Positions 44,761-52,386 of a stretch of DNA of 64,000 bases are shown in pieces (within the stretch, counting starts at the first letter, position 1; each line of letters opens with the position of its first letter). The notes under the pieces were generated by a model. That model ran no database searches and was not told the origin of the DNA. It was given only the letters and a program-made list of their open reading frames with translations. Source of the stretch: Geobacter sp. FeAm09 (lineage in GTDB: Bacteria; Desulfobacterota; Desulfuromonadia; Geobacterales; Pseudopelobacteraceae); NCBI RefSeq assembly GCF_008330225.1, contig NZ_CP042466.1, positions 2,660,001 to 2,724,000 on the forward strand. The letters are read 5' to 3'. A program made the translations under genes and the position numbers.

Positions 44761-44997
44761 CTACCGGTCTGTTGCCTTTACCTCCTTTGTCCTGAGTGCC
44801 AGGGCGTAAAGTGCAGCCATATCGACGCCCCGGCCCGGTTCCCTGAATGTCAGGTACAGATTGATCGCCTGCCGAACATGCTCGGCCACCAGCAGTCCGG
44901 TTTCCGCCTTCAGTTCCTACAGGGCGTTATCCATGGCCGGTGGAATGATTATTTTCAAAATCCGCTGCTTCGTATCTTCTTTCCTTGGTGCCGGCAT
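44761..44997 (-). pseudogene. Ribbon-helix-helix-like small protein with in-frame stop
   Basis: The ATG at 44997 follows GAGGAGGTTGGA. The 79-codon frame reads KQRILKIIIPPAMDNAL, then TAG (44919-44917), then ELKAETGLLVAEHVRQAINL in the same frame. The two halves together look like an RHH/CopG-type DNA-binding fold (strand, then two helices), as in antitoxins. The amber codon replaces what is probably a Gln (CAG). No toxin partner is adjacent. Confidence 0.65.
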
Positions 44998-45136
44998 TCC
45001 AACCTCCTCGTGAAGGCTCTAGGGTCGGGGCGCGCGTTGTAGGTGGTCGAGTTCTATATAGGGCCAATATGGTTTGTGGACGAACTATATGTCAGGAATA
45101 AAAAAAACAGCAGCAAAAAATTACTTGAAAAAAATT

Positions 45137-45146
45137 CATACGTATG
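45137..45146. promoter_or_regulatory. Candidate TetR operator, copy 1 (CATACGTATG)
   Basis: A 10-bp perfect palindrome with the extended match TCATACGTATGTATTAAT, 8 bases before the ATG of the truncated TetR copy. The same sequence precedes the intact tetR gene and lies downstream of it. Confidence 0.6.
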
Positions 45147-45153
45147 TATTAAT

Positions 45154-45390
45154 ATGACATAAAAACACAACGAAACAAACAAAGTGACGCATCGGCGACC
45201 ACGAAGAAGTTGCTCAAAACTGCTGAACGCCTTTTGGCCGAGCACGAATATGGCGGGGTAGACATGAGGGTTCTGGCAGATGAGGCAAGCGTCAATCTTG
45301 ACGCAACGGCGCATCACTTCGGTTCGAAGGGAAAACCGTATATAGAGGCGATCATGTGCCGTTTTCGTCCGATCAGCGAGGAGCGGATAT
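45154..45390 (+). pseudogene. TetR-family regulator, N-terminal remnant
   Basis: The product aligns with the intact TetR at 47812: SLLNAAERLF versus LLKTAERLLA, RALADEAGVNLGATTYHYGS versus RVLADEASVNLDATAHHFGS, RRFRPIGEERI versus CRFRPISEERI. A frameshift lies between the ATG (45154) and the HTH. Homology stops after EERI, where an IS5-type fragment begins. The ligand-binding domain is missing, so it is non-functional as a regulator. Confidence 0.85.
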
Positions 45391-45640
45391 GGGACCAGCG
45401 GTTGTAGCGCACATACACACGGTGCCAGTGTCCATAGCAGGACGGAAGATCACGCCACGGAGCCCCGGTCCTGGCAATCCAGAGAACGGCTTCAAGAAAC
45501 AATCGGTTGTCCTTTGCCGTGACGCAAAATCACTGCTTTTGCCGGAAAGCAACGGAGCAAGGCGCTCCCACTGGTCGTCTCGTAAAACGACTCTGTCCAT
45601 CTTTAAACCTCCGATAAGTGGTTTCAATGACTTATCGGAA
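45390..45640 (-). mobile_element. IS5-family transposase fragment (N-terminal)
   Basis: The minus strand encodes RVVLRDDQWERLAPLLSGK from an ATG at 45600, then, after a frameshift, FLEAVLWIARTGAPWRDLPS and HWHRVYVRYNRWS. This is the N-terminal part of an IS5-family (DUF4096-type) transposase. The DDE catalytic core is absent. The fragment interrupts the TetR copy. Confidence 0.8.
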
Positions 45641-45827
45641 ACTTACTGAAAAACATTAATTGAGAATGCTACCTAGTCATGACCCTAATTAATAATAGTA
45701 ATTATACTTATTATATAGTTAATAATTTTATTCATAAATAATAATTACAAAATATAATATTTATGGATAGTTGATTGAATTAAAATTAAGTTTTAGAACT
45801 CTGTCTTTGGATGTCATCATCGGCAAC

Positions 45828-45934
45828 AGCGGAACTTTTTTGTTGCCTATACCCAACTAACCTTCTGGCTGGCTTATAACAGCACAACATCAACACCTTT
45901 TCGTGAAATCAACTTCAAACCAGAGGTCTTCATG
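45828..45934 (+). pseudogene. Duplicated internal fragment of the phospholipase A gene
   Basis: The frame FVAYTQLTFWLAYNSTTSTP and PFREINFKPEVFM is almost the same as FVAYTQLAFWQAYNSSISSP and PFREINFEPEIFM inside the next gene (46247-46340). It ends exactly at the ATG (45932) used by that gene. It is a leftover of a duplication or rearrangement. Confidence 0.8.
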
Positions 45935-46807
45935 GCACGTGACTTACTCACCATTTTTATAGTCTTATCTTCGCTGTTTGTGACAGATGACATGACCTGT
46001 GCGGAAACGGTTTCTGCTCTGGATCAACGCATTTATCAGGAGAAGCGGTCAAATGAGTCAATGTTTTCAATTCAGCCGTACAAAACCAACTACATTCTCC
46101 CAGCTACTTACAATACTCTTCCAAATAATGGCTTGTATTCAAGTTCATCAAATGGAAACGAGAATATCCAAAAACAGGAGGTTAAATTTCAATTAAGTTT
46201 AAAAGCTCCACTTTTGGATAACATATTTATTAACAACGGAACTCTTTTTGTTGCCTATACACAGCTTGCTTTCTGGCAGGCTTATAACAGCTCGATATCG
46301 TCACCTTTTCGTGAAATCAACTTCGAACCTGAAATCTTCATGTGTTTTAAAACTGACTACAAACTACTGGGGCTGACCGGAAAGCAAGTTGGCATCGGTT
46401 TTGATCATCAATCAAATGGTATGTCTAAACCGTTATCCAGAAGTTGGAATCGTGTTGTCGCAAATTTTGTTTTCGAATCGAGGGATACTTACATCGCTTT
46501 GCGCCCTTGGTTCAGAATCCCGGAAAAGGCTAAGGACGACGACAATCCATCTATAGAAAAATATTACGGCTATGGAGAATTGAATGTTCTGCAAAAGCTG
46601 AACAAACACACTCTGACCTTTATGCTTCGTAACAATTTGCGCCCATCCGGGAACAAGGGGGCGGTGCAATTCGATTGGAGCTTTCCGCTTCACAAAAAAT
46701 TTAAAGGGTATGTTCAGTACTTCATTGGCTACGGCGAAAGCTTGGTGGATTACAACCATTTAAACAACCGGATTGGGATCGGCGTGATGTTGACTGACTG
46801 GTTATAA
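45932..46807 (+). CDS. pldA: Outer-membrane phospholipase A (OMPLA/PldA)
   Basis: A 291-aa beta-barrel phospholipase, the usual length. It has a signal-like N-terminus (LLTIFIVLSSLFVTDDMTCA), the first barrel segment YKTNYILPATYN, and the catalytic site DHQSNGMSKPLSRSWNR with His159, Ser161 and Asn173 at the exact family spacing. The C-terminal barrel strand motif is YFIGYGESLVDYNHLNNRIG. It hydrolyses phospholipids in the outer leaflet when the envelope is damaged. The start ATG coincides with a Met of the upstream duplicated fragment, so the true signal peptide and promoter may have been rearranged. Confidence 0.9.
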   Translation: MARDLLTIFIVLSSLFVTDDMTCAETVSALDQRIYQEKRSNESMFSIQPYKTNYILPATYNTLPNNGLYSSSSNGNENIQKQEVKFQLSLKAPLLDNIFINNGTLFVAYTQLAFWQAYNSSISSPFREINFEPEIFMCFKTDYKLLGLTGKQVGIGFDHQSNGMSKPLSRSWNRVVANFVFESRDTYIALRPWFRIPEKAKDDDNPSIEKYYGYGELNVLQKLNKHTLTFMLRNNLRPSGNKGAVQFDWSFPLHKKFKGYVQYFIGYGESLVDYNHLNNRIGIGVMLTDWL

Positions 46808-46837
46808 CAGTAAAAGAAGACAATGGAGCAGATCCCG

Positions 46838-47020
46838 GGGCCACCTACTCGAGATTCTATTTTGGCAACACAGTACTGGTAGGCGCCAAGGCATATTCTC
46901 CAACGACTTCATACAGTGATGCCCCGGTTGTCTATTGGCACGACATATTATTACCGGATCACTGCGGGAGGGCAGAACGGCGAAACCCAGGGATCAAACG
47001 AAATTTCTGCGACACTGTGA
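46838..47020 (+). pseudogene. Fibronectin type III domain fragment
   Basis: The segment reads ATYSRFYFGNTVLVGAKAYS, then, after a frameshift, YYYRITAGGQNGETQGSNEI followed by SATL and stop. This is the C-terminal half of a typical Fn3 domain (YYYRVTA...GES...SNEVSA). It has no start and no surrounding gene. Such domains occur in large surface proteins of Geobacter-type bacteria. Confidence 0.65.
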
Positions 47021-47129
47021 ACTCTTGTATCCGACCTGTGATCTAGTAGTGAAAAGGAGTGCCAATGTTGGGTGTGAATTTTGTATCAGGGACCGAATTG
47101 ATTTACCACCACTTGGGAGGTGCTGATGA

Positions 47130-47549
47130 ATGGTAAAAATACTTATTTTTGAAAAGATAGAAAAATTTGCATCACTTTCACTGGATTATCTGAAACATAA
47201 CGGTTTTGAAGCATATTGTCTGAGTAATTACCAGGAAATTGCCCCGTGGGTGCGGGAAAATACTCCCAACCTTATTCTTCTCGACCTTATGCTACCCGGT
47301 AGTGACGGTATCAGAATATATAAGGAGATAAGAGCCTTCTCAAGCGTGCCGATCATCGCAGTCATCGCGCGTCTCGACCAGATTAATGCTTTATCAGAGC
47401 TTGAGTTGGAGGCAGATGGCTACATCTGCAAACTGTTCAGTCCTCGTGAGATAGTGGCGCGGGTTAAGATGGTTTTGCTCCAGGCCGAAAGCCAATCAGG
47501 CAATGACAGAAAGGCTCACAGATGGGTAGTCGAGGTTGCGCATTCTTAG
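47130..47549 (+). CDS. Truncated response-regulator receiver fused to transposase remnant
   Basis: A 139-aa frame. Residues 1-120 are a receiver domain of OmpR/BaeR type: the phosphoacceptor is Asp52 in LLDLMLPGSDG, and the end is YICKLFSPREIVARVK. The usual acidic pair near the N-terminus is changed (ILIFEKIEK), so metal binding and phosphorylation are doubtful. The DNA-binding domain is gone. The last 15 residues (RKAHRWVVEVAHS) belong to an IS5-family transposase, and the stop replaces its Trp. It is probably a pseudogene kept as an open frame. Confidence 0.7.
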   Translation: MVKILIFEKIEKFASLSLDYLKHNGFEAYCLSNYQEIAPWVRENTPNLILLDLMLPGSDGIRIYKEIRAFSSVPIIAVIARLDQINALSELELEADGYICKLFSPREIVARVKMVLLQAESQSGNDRKAHRWVVEVAHS

Positions 47550-47640
47550 TATAACAGGTTCAGGAAACTTCTGGTGAGGTATGAGAAACTCACCGAACGA
47601 TATGAAGCGTTGTTACACATGCTGAAAAAATACGAGTGGC
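47505..47640 (+). mobile_element. IS5-family transposase fragment (C-terminal)
   Basis: It encodes RKAHRWVVEVAHS, a TAG, then YNRFRKLLVRYEKLTERYEA and LLHML, the standard C-terminus of IS5-family transposases. It is in plus orientation, opposite to the N-terminal fragment at 45390-45640. No terminal inverted repeat was recognised. Confidence 0.8.
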
Positions 47641-47786
47641 GTTTTAACAATCCAGATCATAAGTTGCAAATATCATTAATAAAACAACTAGTTAAAGGGA
47701 GTCTTAAATAATTGTCTGGGACAGTCCCAAACCTTTTTCAGCAGAGACGGAGTGGAAGGCGTCAAAAAAACACTTGATACAAACCT

Positions 47787-47796
47787 CATACGTATG
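47787..47796. promoter_or_regulatory. Candidate TetR operator, copy 2 (CATACGTATG)
   Basis: The palindrome lies in TCATACGTATGTATTAAT, 15 bases before the ATG of the intact tetR gene, where it would block its own expression. Confidence 0.7.
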
Positions 47797-47811
47797 TATT
47801 AATTCAACCAC

Positions 47812-48504
47812 ATGAGCACACAAAAGAGTAGACATAGCGAAGCATCGACCACGGAGAGTTTGCTCAACGCCGCCGAACGCCTCTTTGCCAAGTATGGATA
47901 CGACGGTGTGGGAATGAGGGCTCTGGCAGATGAGGCGGGCGTTAATCTTGGTGCAACGACTTATCATTACGGTTCGAAGGAAAAGCTGTATATAGAGACA
48001 GTCATGCGCCGTTTTCGGCCGATCGGCGAGGAACGGATAAGGTCGCTTCGACAGGCCGAGAAGGCGGCAAGCGGGAAGCCTATTCCAGTAGAGACCATCG
48101 TAGATTGCATGTTGCGCCCGCCGTTCATGACGGTGTTAGCGCACCCGTATTTCCCGGCTCTGCTCGCGCGCAACCTGTTCATGCCACCGCCGTTCATGCA
48201 GGAGTTTATGGCTAAAGAAAACATACCGTTTACTGAACCGTTTGTAGCGGCGCTTGCTCGGACGCTGCCAAACTTGCCGCCACAAGTTTTGTACATGCGC
48301 GACATGTTCGCAGGCGGTATATTGCTGATGGTCTCAAGCCAGCTGAGCAAGATGCCAATGCGTAAAAGCCCCGACTTTTGTGAGCTGGTTTTAAAGGATA
48401 TGGTGACGTTCATCGCAGCAGGACTCCGCACCGAGTCAACGATTTCGGGCAGTGACCTGCCTCCGATGGCCTTCTCGCGACCACTCTGCGGAACAGACGA
48501 CTAA
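47812..48504 (+). CDS. TetR/AcrR-family transcriptional regulator
   Basis: A 230-aa regulator. The N-terminal HTH covers about residues 15-62 (LLNAAERLFAKYGYDGVGMR, ALADEAGVNLGATTYHYGSK). A helical C-terminal ligand domain follows (FMPPPFMQEFMAKENIPF, YMRDMFAGGILLMVSSQL). The CATACGTATG palindrome stands just upstream and again 23 bases beyond its stop, upstream of the outer-membrane gene, so it probably represses both itself and that gene. The signal ligand is unknown. Confidence 0.9.
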   Translation: MSTQKSRHSEASTTESLLNAAERLFAKYGYDGVGMRALADEAGVNLGATTYHYGSKEKLYIETVMRRFRPIGEERIRSLRQAEKAASGKPIPVETIVDCMLRPPFMTVLAHPYFPALLARNLFMPPPFMQEFMAKENIPFTEPFVAALARTLPNLPPQVLYMRDMFAGGILLMVSSQLSKMPMRKSPDFCELVLKDMVTFIAAGLRTESTISGSDLPPMAFSRPLCGTDD

Positions 48505-48526
48505 TTTTTTTTCGGGCAAAATAATA

Positions 48527-48536
48527 CATACGTATG
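48527..48536. promoter_or_regulatory. Candidate TetR operator, copy 3 (CATACGTATG)
   Basis: The third identical palindrome, within ATACATACGTATGAAAT, lies between tetR and the outer-membrane protein gene at 48809. Its position suggests control of that gene, although about 270 bases separate it from the start codon. Confidence 0.6.
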
Positions 48537-48808
48537 AAATATGTTTGTAATAATATCATAATCATTGGCGCTGACACTGGAGTGAGGGAAAACTCGCATA
48601 GAAAAGATGTTGAGGCCTGCACCAAATCGGCCTTGAGTTATACCCGTGCCGATCCGTTTGATCCGTGAACGCTGTTTGCGCGGCAAACCACGCTGAAAGG
48701 CCCGGTAAAGGATATGCCACGGCGCCCCAACTAATCCGCTTGCTTTGAGGATAATTACTTGGTTTTCCCTTCCGTTTGGAAAGAATGAAATAAAAAGGAG
48801 ACAGCTCA
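48537..48808. other. Leader region of the outer-membrane protein gene
   Basis: It has an AT-rich first 40 bases after the operator, then GC-rich sequence without a recognisable gene. AAAAAGGAGACAGCTCA precedes the ATG at 48809 and is a good ribosome-binding site. No terminator is seen. Confidence 0.4.
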
Positions 48809-49753
48809 ATGAAAAACAATCTGACCATCCTCTTTGCGGCAGTTACCGCCTGGCTCGCGACCGTCGTCACGCCTTCAGTCGCGACTGCCCAAACAACGGA
48901 ATACGGCATGGCAGCCCAGCCGAATGGAGTCCGAGAACCGGGCATGCGTCCGCCGTTGTTCGATGTAACACTGGAATCTTCCTACACGGCGACCGGCAAG
49001 GCGAAATTTCGCGGTGCAGATTCAAGCGACAGCGATGCTTACAACCTGAGCTTTGCTCTGCGCACTCGCGCCCCATTGAACGAGCACTGGAGCATCCCGC
49101 TGGATCTGAGATCGCAGAATCTTTACCTGGGTTCGCTGGCGGGAGTGCCTGTTCCCGACAACATCCATACGCTCCAATTTGGCACCGGCCTGAATTATCG
49201 GCTCAACGACCGGTGGATGTTCATGGCCCTGGTCAGTCCGACGCTTTACAAGCTCAGCGATGTCGGCGGCAATGACATTGGGATCTCCGGCGGCCTCATG
49301 GCGATGTGGAATTACAGTCCGTCGCTGAAATTCACGTTCGGCGTCATGTATTCGCCGGACAGCGCCTTCTTCAAGGTGATGCCGATGGCTGGCCTCGATT
49401 GGGCCATCAACGACCAATTGGACCTGCGCCTGATGTTTCCCCAGCCGGGCCTGATCTATACGCCCAACGACCACTGGAGCTTTCGCGTCGGCGCGGACTT
49501 GAACATGGCTACGTTCCGCACCAGCGATTCGTTCGGCACGTCTATCGGTCTACCCCAATACAATGACGCGCTCGGCACCTACAGCGACATCCGCATTGGC
49601 GCAGGAGCCGGCTATCGTGTCAGCAAGAACCTGAGCGTGGAAGCGGACGCCGGTTACTCGGTGCACCGCCAGATAAATTACACACGGATCGACGAGCGCG
49701 TGAAGTTTGATCCCGCTCCCTATGCGGGCCTTGGACTACGCCTGAGCTTCTGA
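48809..49753 (+). CDS. Outer-membrane beta-barrel protein (DUF6268-like)
   Basis: A 314-aa exported protein. The signal peptide is NNLTILFAAVTAWLATVVTP with cleavage near ATAQ. The rest alternates short beta strands with aromatic ends (LRTRAPLNEHWSIPLDL, RLNDRWMFMALVSPTLYKL) and ends in a Phe (GLGLRLSF), the barrel-insertion signal. The likely family (DUF6268) is suggested by eye only. The upstream TetR operator suggests it is induced by an unknown compound. Confidence 0.78.
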   Translation: MKNNLTILFAAVTAWLATVVTPSVATAQTTEYGMAAQPNGVREPGMRPPLFDVTLESSYTATGKAKFRGADSSDSDAYNLSFALRTRAPLNEHWSIPLDLRSQNLYLGSLAGVPVPDNIHTLQFGTGLNYRLNDRWMFMALVSPTLYKLSDVGGNDIGISGGLMAMWNYSPSLKFTFGVMYSPDSAFFKVMPMAGLDWAINDQLDLRLMFPQPGLIYTPNDHWSFRVGADLNMATFRTSDSFGTSIGLPQYNDALGTYSDIRIGAGAGYRVSKNLSVEADAGYSVHRQINYTRIDERVKFDPAPYAGLGLRLSF

Positions 49754-50045
49754 AAACCATGACCGATTTGCTCTCATAAATGCTGTTCAGTGAGCGCGCG
49801 AAATACGCGATGCTGGTGAGCGCTTTTGTAAGCTCGTTTGTAGTCTATATTCAGTGTCGGGCAGGATCTGTGCTGGGACGGTGAGCAGGACAAAGACCCC
49901 ATCAGCCCCATTCATCAAGGAGGCACTTCCGTGCATAGACATCCATCACGGGGCATAAGCATCCCTCATTTCTGGTGGGTGATGCTTACTTGCATGTGGT
50001 ACACATGCAAATTGAATTCAAACAGCCTTGCTCGGACCAATCTCC
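49754..50045. other. Intergenic region with two hairpins
   Basis: TAAGCATC/GATGCTTA (49956-49963 with 49981-49988) and a perfect TTGCATGTG/CACATGCAA stem with a 3-base loop (49990-50010) stand between the outer-membrane gene and the sigma-54 activator remnant. Neither has a clear T-run, so the terminator role is uncertain. Confidence 0.5.
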
Positions 50046-50790
50046 TTAACCGGTCCTCTTGCCTTTTTGTTTGGTAACGCCGAGTTGCTTCATTCTGCCT
50101 TGCGATGAACTGGGAATGCCGAGTTGCCTCATCCGTCCCCGCAACGTACTGGGGTTGAGGCCGAGCAACTCCGCCGCACCAGCGGGGCCATAAATTTTAC
50201 CGTTGGCAATTTTAATGCATCGGTAATATGTCTCAGCATCGCCTCGTTAAGATTCAAGAAACGGCTTGGTGATTCTGGCGGAGCGACAGGTGCTGTACTT
50301 TGCAGACACCCATGTTCCAAAAGTAGGCAACCGAATCGCAGTTGCCCGCCTTGATGGGTGATCAGCGCCCTTTCCACCAGGTTTTCCAGCTCGCGGACAT
50401 TGCCCGGCCACGTATGATTCATCAGTAGGTCATACACACCGGGAGCGATGATTAGAGGTTCAGGACTACCTAATTCCCTGCTCTTTTGTTTCACAAAATG
50501 ATGAAGCAAGGCCGGAATATCTTCTTTCCGCTGTCGAAGCGGCGGAATAGTGATGGGAAAGATGTTCAAGCGGAACCAGAGGTCTTCCCGAAAACGGCCG
50601 TCTGAAACCAGCTGTTTCAAATCCCGGTTGGTAGCGGCAATGATCCGCACATCCACCGGTATTGCTTTCTCGCCCCCCACCCGGCTGATCATACGGCTCT
50701 GTAGCACCCGCAGCAATCGTACCTGACTTTGTAGCGGCAGTTCGCTGATTTCATCCAGAAACAAGGTGCCGCCGTCGGCCTCAATGGGGA
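50046..50790 (-). pseudogene. Sigma-54-dependent activator, 5'-truncated and frameshifted
   Basis: The minus strand encodes ADGGTLFLDEISELPLQSQV (Walker B region), VDVRIIAATNRDLKQLV, REDLWFRLNIFPITIPPLRQ, and NHTWPGNVRELENLVERALI, a sigma-54 AAA+ domain. The sensory domain and Walker A are missing: homology begins at 50,790, next to a beta-barrel gene. The C-terminal Fis-type HTH (YGPAGAAELLGLNPSTLRGR) needs a frameshift near 50,215 and ends at 50,046. A short tandem duplication (MRQLGI/MKQLGV) lies in the tail. Confidence 0.88.
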
Positions 50791-50791
50791 A

Positions 50792-51463
50792 ATGGGCTAT
50801 GAAGTGGTGGCCACCGGCACCATCCTCACCGCCAAATACCACGGGATGCTCAACGACGTCGGCACCGCCAGCTATGTGGTCAGCCCCTTGACCGACGTGG
50901 TCGGGGTGGAAAGCCGCTACAACAAATACGAACTGGGCGCCCACCAGGCGTTCCTCAACCACTTCGTCCTGGGCATCCGTTTTCAGGAGCGCATCGTCAC
51001 CGGCCAGGAAAACTTCGGCAACCGCAGTTACGAGAGAATCGGCGGCACCTTCGACATCTCCGGCCTGCCCCACAAGGACACCTACATCTCCTTCAGCGCC
51101 GACTACTGGGGGGTCAGGCGCACCCCCATCTCCAACAGCAACGACAGCATCCAGTACGGCGTCCGGGTGGGCCAGAAACTCACCAAAGCGGTTGACATCT
51201 GGGCCGGCACCTCCTACAACCGCTACGACTACGACCAGAACCTCAACCTGAGCCTCAGCCCCGACTACAGCACCGGCTACAACTACTATGCCAAGAAAAT
51301 GGACTGGTCGCGCAACTATTATATCGGCGCCCAGTACCGGCCCACGAAGATGATCAGCCTCTCCGCCGACGTCAACCTGGAGCACGGCAGCTTCTACAAC
51401 GATCTGAACAACGGCCTGAACACGAACTACACCACGGAATTGTGGGCGAACATCATCTTCTAG
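50792..51463 (+). pseudogene. Outer-membrane beta-barrel protein, C-terminal part only
   Basis: A 223-aa frame made entirely of barrel strands (YNKYELGAHQAFLNHFVLGI, DTYISFSADYWGVRRTP) ending in TTELWANIIF, a terminal Phe. The GC-rich composition and the next cytochrome gene mark it as core sequence. It has no signal peptide or 5' part; it starts abruptly at the junction with the sigma-54 remnant. The missing half was probably lost when the island arrived. In this group such barrels are often the porin of an electron conduit. Confidence 0.75.
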
Positions 51464-51477
51464 GGAGAGGAACGACC

Positions 51478-51918
51478 ATGAACATCAAGACAACGGCACT
51501 GAGTCTGGCGACGGCCGCACTACTGCTGTGCGGCGCCCTTGCCGCATATGCCGTGGAATCGAACAAGCCGGCCAGCCACGACGCCACCTGGCTGCACAAC
51601 CACGGCGCCGCGAGCAAGGTGAAACTGGCCGAATGCCTGGAATGCCACACGGACCGGGTGTCGTGCATCCAATGCCACCAGGAGGTGCAGCCGCGCAACC
51701 ACACGGGTGCCTGGACGAGGAAAGGGCATGGCCTGGAGGCCCGCTGGGACCGGAGCAATTGCCTTGCCTGCCACAAGGAGGACAGCTGTATCGAATGCCA
51801 CCAGAACACGCCGCCGGCAAGCCACCGCAGCGGCTGGAGTTCCGGCCACTGCACCCAGTGCCACAAACCGGTCCAGGAGAGCACCTGCTTCGTCTGTCAC
51901 AAGACCACGCCGCACTAA
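51478..51918 (+). CDS. Hexaheme c-type cytochrome, exported
   Basis: The ATG at 51478 follows GAGAGGAACGACC; 146 aa. The signal peptide is TTALSLATAALLLCGALAAY. Six CxxCH sites follow: CLECH, CIQCH, CLACH, CIECH, CTQCH and CFVCH, in about 95 residues, with several spare His for second axial ligands. It is a small periplasmic or surface multiheme cytochrome, probably part of an extracellular electron path with the beta-barrel gene directly upstream (14-base gap). Confidence 0.93.
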   Translation: MNIKTTALSLATAALLLCGALAAYAVESNKPASHDATWLHNHGAASKVKLAECLECHTDRVSCIQCHQEVQPRNHTGAWTRKGHGLEARWDRSNCLACHKEDSCIECHQNTPPASHRSGWSSGHCTQCHKPVQESTCFVCHKTTPH

Positions 51919-52386
51919 GTTGCTGGTGAGCGATACCGTGCCATACTACTACGGCCCGTGGAGTTCCCCCTCCTTCCTCCGCAGGCTTTTTTTAGGGGGT
52001 ATATGCCCACAGGCTTGAACAGGCGCTGGCATTTGTCTGAGTGGCTGCTTTGGCAGACAGCTAAATGCGGCCAGACAAGGAATCGTCAAATACAGTGAAT
52101 TATTATCATATTTAATAATTGATTTTAATGGACATGTCATAACTGGCTTGTATTGCTGCGTTTGTGTCCTGGCATGCATTTGGCATTCAATTGCAGCAAT
52201 TCAATAAAGGTGTACGGTGCCTGCGTCGGGTTACGGGACATTCCACCTGTCAAGCCTCTTTTGCATCACTTGTAGCCTGAAGCCCGTGGAACACTTTCTC
52301 GGTTTTACCATGGGCAAAACATTTCTGGATAGTTGCCAGAACAGTGTCACCTGCCGGTAAATTCATAAAGCTGAGGAAGTAGGACA
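51919..52386. other. 468-base intergenic region
   Basis: No gene is supported. It has a T-rich stretch near 51,988 after a weak stem, an AT-rich zone, and the possible sigma-54 promoter at 52168. The second half precedes the hemerythrin operon and probably holds its control sites. Confidence 0.5.
52168..52187 (+). promoter_or_regulatory. Possible sigma-54 promoter of the hemerythrin operon
   Basis: CCTGGCATGCATTTGGCATT has GG and GC separated by exactly 10 bases (52171-52172 and 52183-52184) and TGGCAT plus TGGCA halves. It lies about 200 bases before the hemerythrin start, so the leader would be long. Confidence 0.35.

Larger units (their letters stand above)
30915..50790. mobile_element. 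Mosaic genomic island inserted at tRNA-Ser
   Basis: The left boundary is tRNA-Ser with an adjacent integrase. The right boundary is placed where a truncated sigma-54 activator meets a truncated beta-barrel gene (about 50,790), beyond which the sequence is GC-rich core type again. Inside are two integrases of one family, a third recombinase, excisionase-like genes, IS5 fragments, several gene remnants, and AT-rich, atypical genes. No flanking attR repeat of the tRNA end was seen, so this is either several stacked elements or a degraded one. The right boundary is inference. Confidence 0.65.

Noticed and set aside
46935-47126. 63-codon plus-strand frame before the response regulator fragment
   Set aside because: It overlaps the Fn3 fragment in another phase, and the Fn3 reading explains the sequence better.
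31003-50790. Second copy of the tRNA-Ser 3' end as attR
   Set aside because: I searched by eye for the TTCTCCGCCA end and its neighbours and found none; it may lie outside the window or be lost.
50790-51385. N-terminal 200 residues of the minus-strand frame that contains the sigma-54 AAA+ fragment
   Set aside because: It is only the reverse complement of the beta-barrel gene; the AAA+ homology begins at the junction, not upstream.
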